Positions 33,737-45,756 of a stretch of 64,000 nt of DNA are shown in pieces. Within the stretch, counting starts at the first letter, position 1. Every line of letters starts with the position of its first letter. The stretch is from Opeltia flavorubescens (lineage: Eukaryota; Ascomycota; Lecanoromycetes; Teloschistales; Teloschistaceae), in NCBI GenBank assembly GCA_000442125.1, contig KE546978.1, positions 372,001 through 436,000 of the forward strand, given 5' to 3'. The notes below the pieces were generated by a model. The model was not told where the DNA came from, did not search any database, and was given only the letters and a program-made list of their open reading frames with translations. The translations under genes and the position numbers were made by a program.

Positions 33737-35066
33737 ATGGTTTCGTTCTGGCCTTGGAAGGTCAGCTGAGTCCTTTCCGAAAACCTACGTGAATAACGAT
33801 CCTGACGAAATCATTCTTACCTTTAGGGCGATGACAACTCTCCCGCTTCTTTTGAGAAGGCACTCTCCACATTATCAAATAAGATCAACAAGACCAATGC
33901 AAATCTTGATTCCCTAAGACAGAGTTCTCGACGTTATAGTGCACTCTGGACACTTTACTCGAGCTTCGCGTACTTGCTCTGCACAGTCGTCCTTGTCCTT
34001 GTGGTAGGATGGGGTGAATGGGGGGTTGTGGAATATGCAGGAGTCGTTGGAGGACCAATCATGCAAGTAAAATCTCTCATGTAACGAAGCTCATGCTGAT
34101 CCCCTACCCAGCATTTACCTAGTTCGAAGGGCCATAACCGCTGCGTACGGCTTTCGCATCTCCAAGATTCAGTCACAATCCGATGCTTTGCAGAAACAGA
34201 GAGAGACGACGATTGAGAAGCTCAAGGCTGCGACGAGGTACAACACGACACAGGAGTTGCTGCAAAAATATGGAGGAACACCACCTTCGAAAGGAAGAGC
34301 AAGCGGAAATACTCCTCACAAAGACGAAACTGACCAGACGCGCTCGCCTTCTTCAGGATCAAGAAGAACCAACTTTATTCCTCCACCGACGGCAAACATA
34401 CCAGGTAGAAATGGGCCTGTTTCCCTGCCTGGTACACCTCTACAGGCCACTCCTCGCTCCAGGAATCAGCAAAGCCAGCATACGCCCTCTTCTGCTGCTG
34501 CTGCAGTAGCTCCATGGCAGGATCCTTCTTCCGCTTTAGCCCCCTCGGCCGAATTTGCTCCCAACGCATTCCCTAGCGCTCCGCAGTATGCTCGTCCGAG
34601 TGATGGCCAAAAATGGTACGACCGTCTCATGGACATCGTCCTCGGTGAAGACGAAACACTTCCGAAGAATCGCCTCGCCCTGATCTGTCATCAATGCAGA
34701 CTGGTCAACGGACAGGCACCACCAGGGGTCCAACGACTCGAGGAGGTCGGCAAATGGCGTTGCTCTGGCTGTGACTTCATGAACGGTGAGGAGAGGGAAG
34801 AGACTAAGCTTTTAAAACAAATTCAAGAGCATGCGGCGCCCCTATCGAAAGCAACTGATGTGGCCGATGATCAGAAAGCTTCCATAAAGGAGGAAAGCGT
34901 CACGGAAGAGAGCGCTGACGATGGCTCAGATTATGAGCAAGTGAATAAGCTCTCAGATAGTGGAGAAGATCGTTCAGAACGACGCGGTAAAGCGACTGGG
35001 ACACAAAAAGGGTCTGACGCGGCAAGGAGACGCTCAACACGCGTTCAGGGAAAAGCAAAGGGTTGA
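33737..35066 (+). CDS. LNP1: Lunapark (Lnp1), ER three-way-junction protein
   Basis: Lunapark stabilises three-way junctions of the tubular ER and counteracts Sey1/atlastin. Exons 33737-33760, 33827-34062 and 34112-35066 give 404 residues. The N-terminus MVSFWPWKG continues across intron 1 to DDNSPASFEKALSTLSNKI. Two hydrophobic segments follow (about 52-70 and 74-95), the usual hairpin pair, then YLVRRAITAAYGFRISKIQ and a coiled segment. The zinc ribbon has cysteines at 279, 282, 304 and 307 (ICHQC and RCSGC). An acidic, Ser-rich tail with basic end closes the protein. Intron 2 (49 bp) only keeps frame if its donor is GC (gcaagt). It gives GGPIIIYLVRR, which matches the family. Confidence 0.93.
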
Positions 35067-35285
35067 AGGAATCATCGATTGTTGAGATAGTTAATTCTAA
35101 TCAACTCATGCTAATTACCAACCTCGTTGCCTCGACTTTTTTTGAACTACAATATGGATCTTTCCGAAAATTCAATACGACTAGTACGAAAAATTGATAT
35201 ATCCATTACCCAACAGCCGCCTACCCAACATCGAACTCCTGACTCGATTCAAAATTTCCGGACTTTCGGATACGCTACTCCAGAA

Positions 35286-36138
35286 TCAATCAACCCAACA
35301 ACCACGAAATCGATAGATCGGCCCTTTAAACGTACCTCGCGGCATCAACTCCTCCAGTTCGTCGGCGTCCTCGACAACCGGTTCCCCTAGGGGAATATCC
35401 TCCATTGCAGCTAGCTTGGCTCTCCGGTACTCCGTAAGAAACGCCTTGACTTCTTCGGTCTCGACATCTCCGGTCGTTAGCTCTTCATCGATAACGGCGT
35501 TGGCAATAGCTGTTGATTCTGAGTCTGATAGGGGCTGGTTTCGTTGCAGAGGGTGGGTGAAAGCATTTGGTGGGGGCGTCCAAGTCCTTGTGCTTATTGA
35601 TGCCGGCCGAATTGGAGGTGCGATGGTGCATACCGCACTTGCATCCCCATCACGAACAACAGCAGCACCAGAATCATAGCTAGGAGACACCAACTTTGAC
35701 ACCGTCTTCCCAACGAAATCTTTCGCCACGACAGCCGCTTCCTTGGCCACGACACCGATGTCCTTAGCGATGGGAACGGACTGTTTCATCAGGTTTTCAC
35801 CCTCGGATACGACGTCTTTCCATGCGTATTCGGCGGACTGCCTCATGGCTTGGAAGGTTGTCGGTGGTGGGGGAGGGACGTATTTGGTTTGATCTCCGTC
35901 CTGCAAAACCCCGTTTTCGTTAGCGACGTGAAATCTTCTCGCTTCCCCATTGCTCATTCTCGAAAAAGGGAGTTGCGGCAGAACGTACCCATTCTGCGTC
36001 ATGGGCTTCTTCGTCTAGCATGACGAAATCTTCCCCAGGATCATAGTCATGGCCAGTGGGGCTAAAAGGGGAATGTGGTTTCCCTTGTGCTTCGTGGGAG
36101 GGATCTTCTTTGGAGAAAAAGGAAAATTGAGGGGGCAT
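35286..36138 (-). CDS. Unrecognised fungal protein with an AIM-like motif
   Basis: Exon 36138-35989 starts MPPQFSFFSKEDP; an 88-bp GT-AG intron follows; exon 2 begins at 35900 with DGDQTKYVPPPPPTTF. Residues 34-44 read PGEDFVMLDEE, an F-x-x-L core with acidic flanks, as in Atg8-family-interacting motifs. The middle holds an amphipathic stretch (SVPIAKDIGVVAKEAAVVAKDFVGK), and the C-terminal part has conserved-looking FLTEYRRAKLAAMEDIP. No transmembrane helix is clear. The 3' end is uncertain: a strong donor (GAG|GTACGT at 35335) suggests a last small exon, either from 35220 or from 35146, instead of reading on to 35286. Family not recognised. Convergent with Lunapark. Confidence 0.65.
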
Positions 36139-36933
36139 GGTGAGTCGTTTCGATGGGGGTTCTTGGTTTGGTCCTTGACGTGAGGCTTGGGCCTTTCAGT
36201 TGCTGCAAATCGCTACGTTCTCCTTCTCGCTGATGTTGTACGATGCTGCTGTGTCAAGCGAATAAGCTATGATGGAGAAGCTGGTATGCACAATATCCAA
36301 ATAGCTCACGGTCCGTTTTGTCCGGGCCGAGTGATGATGATGATGATGTGTGGATCACAAACAGAGGGTGTGGAATATTTGAACTGCTGGAGCGCCGTGC
36401 TGGCTCGGCGTCGTGTCTATCATGTTTGTATTCTCCTGTGAAGCAGATGTGTCAGATCATCGAGGGTTGGGCTTCTCAGTCTAAGCTTGACTCTACATCT
36501 GGAGGGAGCTTTGTACAACATAATACACTCTACCTTTCGGGGCATGAGGAGACGCAGCAGAAATGCAAAGATTGCCAAAATCAGCAGCTCGTCTTACTGT
36601 CCTGCTGGCTACAGCGGAGTATGGAATGTTATACAGATACGTGGAGTTGGACCGATGTGTGGAGAGGCAATTTGCCAGTATCTGCCATCACAAACAATGA
36701 TACAAATCGTGAGATTACCACGAGTAGCATGAGTCACCTTCGATATTATCTGATGCATGCATTTCACATAGGTGAAGAAAGAGCTAGAGAGTATAAGCAC
36801 GAGTAAAAGATGTGCCAGAACTTCATGGACATGTACGTAAAATTGTTATTGTCACGTTGATGAGCATGACATACCAATCCAACGACTCCCATAGCAACAG
36901 ACCCCCAAAGAGAGCATCCACCACCCCCCAACC
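36139..36933. other. Intergenic DNA
   Basis: Contains a short 'gatgatgatgatgatg' run at about 36333. Open frames overlap one another and show no family. No gene supported. Confidence 0.5.
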
Positions 36934-38010
36934 TCAGACCTTCACCCTCCCCCGACATCCCTCCCAACACCCCGTCGGCCTCCTCGGATCATACCTCTCC
37001 CCCTCCTCCAGCCCATCATCCTCCTCACTCTCTTCCTCCACCTCCACAGACTTCACCTCCCCCTCCCCTGTCCCCTTAGCCTTTCCCACCGGCTCTTCAT
37101 CCTTCGTCTCCTCCTCAGCAGCAGCTCCAAACGCATTCTTAAACCCGCCCTTCTTGAAACCACCACCCCCTGCTTTCCCGCCTTGACTCCCAGCGACCGA
37201 GGGCGCAGAAGCAGCGATAGGTTTAATCTTGATATGCGAGGCATTTGCTTCGGCCCTGCGGGCTTTTTGCGTCGCGGAAGGGTCGCGGGACATGGCTTTC
37301 ATTTCTTTGAGGCGCTGGGATGGGATGGGTTAGCGCACCACTCTCTGTGGTTGGGTGGCAGACGTCGCTGATAGAAATGAAGGAGGGCGAGGGCGAGGGC
37401 GAAAAGTAAGAGACAAGTGGAAAATGAAGCGAAACGTACCTTCTTATGCAAATGATCGTAACTGCCCTCGTGGGCTTCGAATTCGTTGATGCGGCCATAG
37501 CCCTTTTGACAGAGGTCACAGTAGAAGGATTTCCGGGCTTCACGGGCGGATTCGGTCTATGTGAATGGGAGAATAGTGAGTATGGAGACTTCGATGAGGA
37601 GATGTCTTGAGATATTAAAATGATATGCATGGAATGAAAGAAAACGTAAATGGATGCAAAGTTTGATTAAAGTAATGAAAATCACACAAAGTCTACCACT
37701 TGAAAACATGTAGGATGAAGCAATCAAAAAGTAAAATGCGAAGAGAACTTCATCAGTATCGAATTTTGAGTATATGTCGATAAGACTTGATAAAACACGG
37801 ACTTGATCAAAGACTTATCAACTCATCATTCAAGTAGATCTTTTGACTTCGAAACGCAGACTCATATTCGACTTCCGGAACAGTCCAATGAAATAGAAGA
37901 GAACATCAAAGACTCACCAGAGGTACAGGGTGAGGCTGGCCGTGCTATCGTGAATCCCTGTCAGTCGGTGATAAAAAAAAAGATATCAAGGGATTAAATA
38001 CAGCCACCAT
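36934..38010 (-). CDS. C2H2 zinc finger protein (GPATCH8/ZNF804-type finger)
   Basis: Exons read as 38010-38002, 37944-37918, 37556-37440 and 37314-36934, giving 177 residues. The single finger has Cys25, Cys28, His41 and His47 in FYCDLCQKGY and FEAHEGSYDHLHKK, then RLKEMKAMSRDP. This finger type occurs in GPATCH8/ZNF804-like proteins linked to RNA processing. A basic, Gly-rich segment (GGKAGGGGFKKGGFKNAFG) and an acidic stretch precede the end, which has YDPRRPTGC. Exons 3 and 4 are firm. The first two tiny exons (MVA, HGQPHPVPL) are inferred from frame and splice borders and are less sure. Intron 3, at 361 bp, is the longest among the gene models here. Confidence 0.75.
37747..37835 (-). ncRNA. 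Possible intronic C/D box snoRNA
   Basis: Inside the 361-bp intron of the zinc finger gene, in the sense direction, a perfect C box (ATGATGA, 37829-37823) is followed about 66 bases later by a D box (CTGA, 37756-37753). The flanks cttga and tgaag could form a short terminal stem with one mismatch. Size (about 85-90 bases) and intron location fit C/D snoRNAs. The candidate guide just before the D box is atactcaaaattcgata; I could not assign a rRNA target. Such short boxes also arise by chance. Confidence 0.3.
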
Positions 38011-38535
38011 CGCAGCGTTGAAAACCAAATAGAAAGGCTCGAGGAAATCTCAGAATATTACTTGTGTGAGTGGCTTGTCCGAGTCAAACACCGCATTGAA
38101 TTATGATATATGTATATCGCTGACTAGCCTGCTCAACTGTGATAGTGTTGTAGGACATTCTCCATAAACTTTTTGGGGGTCTAGGAAATATGGAAAAGTC
38201 TACCCATACCACAATGCATGTTCATAAAAATACTATCAGCGCTATTCCCTACATACCCTTCGCCATCTTCATGAACCCCCCGTATCCAGCAAAATACGTA
38301 CAAGGACAACAGCTATGCATGTATTGGATTCGTCATGACATGGTCATTTCCCCGTACACCCCTCCCATAACCCCTTTACTCGCTGTAGCCCCGAATGATG
38401 TAGACCCCTTTCTCTACCACAGCATCCCTTCTACACACTATCATCCATGGAGACCTACAGCAGTAGCGCCCTTTCTCAATAAGCCCCACTAGAAGCGATG
38501 ACGAGAAAAGCCGTACACTATCCGTCATCCCGCCA
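38011..38535. other. Intergenic DNA between zinc finger and SRPK genes
   Basis: The left part is upstream of the zinc finger gene, the right part downstream of the kinase. No gene seen. Confidence 0.5.
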
Positions 38536-40611
<2,076 letters not shown>

Positions 40612-41540
40612 GTTATGCGCTCAATAGGCGGTAACGAGTGATGGGGGAAAGAGGGAAAGAGCGAGTGACAATGACGATCTAATCTGAGGGAAGGTATCGA
40701 TGGTTGGAAGCAATCGGTATAGCTGTTGGGGACTCGAGATGCGGAGGTGCTAGCGTAGAATATTGACGTTATTGGGAAGTACAACAGTAGCTTTGGTCGA
40801 GATGGATTGTGTACTGCAACAGATCTCATTCAAGTATCGGATATTCCGTAGTCAGCTCTTTTCAAGGCCTAGCAATGTGGCTGAGCTGAACGTGTAAGGT
40901 AACAATATGTAATGTGCTTCTAGCCGCGGTGGGAGCGAATCCTAAGAGCAAATCCCCGGCCACTGTGGGGAAGTAAGTACCGCGCTGCTAGTGGGAGGCT
41001 GGTGACGGAAGCCGGTCAAGCTTTCTAGAAGATTACCGAGAATAGATCATGAGAAACGAAGGTCGAGCAAGATCCAGACTGGTGCGAAGGTGATTGGGAA
41101 TGAGATGGGAGTGGGAAGGACGAATGGTGGTGGAAAGTCATCTCCTCCATCCATTATTGATCGACATCCATCGTCCAGCTAGCCAATGGCATGCCTACTT
41201 TCCAACACATTTCAAGCATATGTCCATCCCGGCCAGACGAGGAGACTTCTACTCTATATTGCAAATAAGCTGTCAGATATCCCGTCGAAAAAGCATTGAA
41301 TTGCACCTGGTTTCCACGATTGCAACTGACGCACACACGTCATAATGAGAATCGCAGTCTTACAGGGTCCTTTCATATCATGATGTCTCTTTTCAATGAA
41401 TTTTCGACTTTTCATACAGAATCAATCCTCCTCCATCATCGTGTCCAAAAAGCCGCGGTAAACAGATACGAAATCACAGCAATAGCCTCCTACACCATCA
41501 GCTCCCAAGCCCAAAATCAAGAACGCCTGCCCAGGTATCT
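40612..41540. other. Intergenic DNA, SRPK upstream region
   Basis: Probably includes a long SRPK leader and the 3' flank of the acyl-CoA ligase gene. No gene or clear repeat was seen. Confidence 0.5.
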
Positions 41541-43821
41541 TCAAGAAATGCCATCAGTACTGGTACCGTTGCCGTTTTCCACTGCCCTCCTATCCTCTGC
41601 CACAATCTTGCTCTTGCCAATCGGGTCTTCCTTCACATGCGTGGCATGACCGTTGCTCAGCCTCGTGTTGCCATCTCCGTTGCCTCGTTCTGCTTTAGCC
41701 GAGGCTCTTTTGGCCTCCCCATCAGTCAATATCTTAACGCGCTTCTTCGACGATTCATCGTTACGGATCGGCGGTTCGCCGTCTCCGTCGTATTGTGCCT
41801 CTCTTGAGCGTTTGAGCCGGGACTTTGGCGTGCCGATAGTGATTGGGTCGGTCGTGCCATTGCTCATCGCCGCGTTACGATCAGCGATCGTTTCCAGCGT
41901 ACTGATTTTCCGATTCGTCGCCTTCGGAAGGTCCAGATACATTTCTTTAAGCTTGAATTTCTGCAGCTTGCCCGACGGCGTCCGAGGAATATCATCAACA
42001 AATGTGACGCCGTGCAGTGCTTTGAACTTAGCCAACCGTGACGACAGATAATTTTTGACTTCTTCTTCCGTGGTTGTCTGCTCTTCCAGTTCACCGTGGC
42101 TGGCGTAACTTCCATCCATTGGCCTAGGCTTTAGGACAACAAACGCCTGCGGTACCTCCCCAGTCCCGTCCTTAAGGGGTATTCCAATAACAGCTGCATT
42201 GACGATTTGTGGATGAGTGAGAAGGACAGCCTCGAGTTCGGCAGGAGCGATCTGCCAGCCATGAAACTTGATAAGATCCTGGTACTACCGTCAATTGCGC
42301 GCCACGATTCGAGGATGGAATGTTTGGTTGAATACCTTTTTGCGATCTACGATGTACCATTTGCCTTTGACGCAGTAAGCAACGTCCCCTGTTCTGAGCC
42401 AGCCATCCTCATCGATGGTCGCCGCTGTAGCACTGGGATCATTAAAGTACCCGTTCATTATTGAGGTCCCTTTGACAAACAGCTCGCCTTCGCGATAGTC
42501 TTCCGTGATAACGCTGCCGTCTTCGGCAATCAATCTATTGCACAATTTGTTAGACCTCACGATACGGATGTCCTTGATACCACTTACTTGCTGCTCATAT
42601 TTGGAAGAAGTCTACCAACGCTGCCAGTGTCATCGCTCTCGGGCCAGAAAAGCAAAGTTGTCCAACCGGTCTCCGTCATGCCCCACACCTGTGTCACCAA
42701 AGCATCCGGATGAAGTAGTGCCTGGAAATCCTTCTGTGTGGAGCTACGGAGTGGAGAACCCCCCACCCACACGGACCGTAGCGACTCCAAGTCCTCTTTT
42801 TGTGTCAATGAAGAGTTGAGAACAGCAATCAGCATAGTAGGAACCATGGCAATCTCAGTGATCTTGAACCGACGTATCGATCGTAGATAGGACCCGAGTT
42901 CAAATCTTCGCATGACGTACGCTGTTTGCTGGTTTCGAATCGCACATCCTGTAAGGAGCGGGACAGCAAAGGCATGGAATGCAGGGATGCAGATCAGTCG
43001 CGATACCTGCACATTACTCAGCCATAGTCTCAATCACGACAGACAAGGACGGGTTACCTCGTATGGAGGTCTCTGGTTTTCCAAAGCTTTAAGCTGACTA
43101 ATAGCATAGAGATGCGGAATCATCGCCGCCTTGGGGAAACCTGTAGTGCCGCTGGTAAAGGCCAAGGTTGAGATGGTTGACTTGGCTTGCCCGGGTTTAT
43201 CGAAGGTGAGCCAGTCTGCCTCGCCATGTTGGAGCAGGTCTGTCCATGATTTCTGACCAGATACAGCGGCTTGATCTTTTGTTTCAAAAGTAAAGACCCT
43301 GGATTCCGGAATTTCACAGTCTTTTGCACTTTGCAGGGTTGTCGGAAGCATCGGAGGTTCAGCAATCAGAAATCTGGCTTGGGAGACTCGGATGTGGTGG
43401 TTCAGCTCAAAGGAGGTATATGAAGGATTAGATCCTGTGAAACGTCCCCCTGCGCCAATGATTGCCAGCATAAGGACGGAATAATAAATCTTTGGCATAT
43501 CAGCCTCGTCCCAAATTCATACATGACAGAATAAGATAATCGTTCACACACATCGTTGAAGGCATTGACGCAAACGCAATCGCCTTTCTGAAGTCCTTCA
43601 TGTTGCAAGCCAGCAATAAGCTTCCTCACGGCCGTGCGCGCAGTCGTAAAGGTAAGGAAGCGCGAGGGATTACTCGCATCGATCAGAATCTGGTAGAGTG
43701 AGCAAGCTTTGGTCGTGTGAAGATGGTTCGGAAAACGCACAGGCTTCTCAAGATTCAGAGGCTCGTTGCCAAATATATAGGAAAGCAAATCTACGTCTAA
43801 GGCAAAATCATGGCTTGCCAT
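41541..43821 (-). CDS. 4-coumarate-CoA-ligase-like acyl-CoA synthetase with C-terminal extension
   Basis: Adenylate-forming enzymes of this group activate aryl or medium-chain acids to CoA thioesters in two steps. Exons 43821-43552, 43489-43058, 43006-42588, 42534-42336 and 42278-41541 give 685 residues. Motifs in order: AMP-binding loop [14 protein letters not shown] (about 200-213), [20 protein letters not shown] and [19 protein letters not shown] across an intron. The catalytic lysine is in [11 protein letters not shown] near residue 544. The enzyme fold should end near residue 555; 130 more polar residues follow, with RLKR and KKRVK basic clusters about 20 residues apart. The end is DGIS, not a PTS1 peroxisomal signal, unlike many fungal 4CL-like enzymes. 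Substrate unknown. Confidence 0.9.
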
Positions 43822-45756
43822 CGATGCTGAGAACTCTAAAAAATACAAGAAACAGTAGGTATATAGGGTGTACAGAAGAACACTCCTCATCAATAACAGT
43901 TCACGTGTTTACTTCACTACGTGCGGAACCTCAGAATCCAAAATACATGATACATGTCTCATGCTGTCAAGCCAAGCAATTAAGGGGTGATAGAACACGA
44001 AAAGGAGAACAATTGTCAGAAAACGAAAAAGATGAGGCCCAAAGGAGGGAAAGGAGGAATCGAAAAAGATAAAGCTGAGGGACGAAATGGTAAATTTGTC
44101 AGAATTAATGCTACATGTCGTAAGAGATGAAGCAGAAAGACAATGCACAACATACAAATCGTAGGATCGACGAATCCTGCGTTGAGGCTCTGGCAGCAAA
44201 TAGCGGGTAATAGAGCTTCATCTAGTCACCAGCACAGCTTTGGGGAGTCCATCGTCTGAAGTTCCTACTTCGAGAGAGCAAAAAAGATGGGGGATACCAC
44301 TCCGCTCTGTCGGCTCGCCTGGACATTCTCCGTCAACGTAAAAAGCAGGAACAACAACAGGTGGGATTTGCTAGTGAACCGAGCTGCGCCTAAGAATGAG
44401 ATCAGCGGCAGGGCAGGAGTAAGAGCAGCAACGCACCAACCGTATCGAAGGGATGGGGGGCCGTCATGCACCGCCGCCGGGATGCAGATGTTGGTTCTCG
44501 AGTCTGGAACGTGTGGTGTGCATGCCTTGGTCTCATGCAATCATCCTAGAATTATAATGGGCGCTCGGATGTGCTAGAAAGGGAGCAAGCGCCAGCCGAA
44601 AAGTGGAGACGACAGGCTGCAGCTGCTTGTTTGTAGCGACAGTTGCCTATTCTGTCACTTCTCCATCTTTCATCTTGTTATGCTTTGGAAATGGTGGAGA
44701 CTTCTAGCGCCTATAGTCGAGAAAGTATCAGCTCGGTCAAAGATAAGTGCTTTGAGAATGATGGCTCAAGCCAGCGAAGGAGGAGAGTTGCGACCAGCTT
44801 GCCAAGTTAATTGATCGTGAGATTATTCTGATACCGGAAGCGTACCACCATTCGTCCGTCGTAGTCTTCGAAGCCGTGCGAGGGTGTTAAATCGCCGAGG
44901 CTTGACGTGGATTGACAGTCGGCTCATACTCCATCGTCTCCATGCTACCATCCTAGCCCGAGTCCGTCAACAGCCCGTCATTCTCACGTCCGTACCCTAG
45001 AAGCAGCACTACCACACCCAACAACCTTGGATCCCACGTGGGGTGAATGCGATTGAGTGGTGTAGGTAGCTAACCGCTGGTTTGTCAAACGTGGTTTCGT
45101 GGAGACTGGCATTGCATCAGAGCCTTTTACGCACATGGCCTTGATTACGCACTCGCAATTAATTTCCCCATGAGATTTTTGCTTAGCGAGGAAGTGTTCT
45201 TCCCAAGTCTTCAAGCTNATTGATCTAGATCATGGTGACGGTGAATTGTAGCGTGGACTTTAGTAGTCGAAGGAGCGGTGGCTGCAAACCACAAATCCTT
45301 GGCTGGTTGCACATGCCTTGCTCTTACGATCTGGAATCAGAGAGAAACGTTGCTACACCGCACAATCTCACGATGGTGGCGTGCAAGACATCATCATATT
45401 TCACAGAATGCAAATACTGGTGGCAGTCTTATTCTATAGCAAAGGCCATCAAAGCCAGCTCATGCTGCCTTACGCCGTCTATCTTCCTTCGTTCCAAGCC
45501 GTCAGCCATCAAATTCATACGCTCTTCGCTAGCCTTGCCATTTTCCAAATACAAGAGTCATACAACTCACAACGAGTAGCAATCACAAAACATGCTGAGA
45601 GAGGGTATAAACGCTATGGTTAGAACAAGGACATTGCCACCCGTAGATAATCCATCAATCTCACTTCTATTCATCCAAATACAAACAGGCGCCTATCCAA
45701 CGGCGTGACTTCTGAACTCCGATCAAGTATGCCGCCAAATGTCTTCAAGCGTGAGG
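43822..45756. other. Gene-poor intergenic region
   Basis: About 1.9 kb with scattered short frames on both strands, none with a family resemblance. One N at 45218. No repeat or tRNA seen. Confidence 0.5.
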
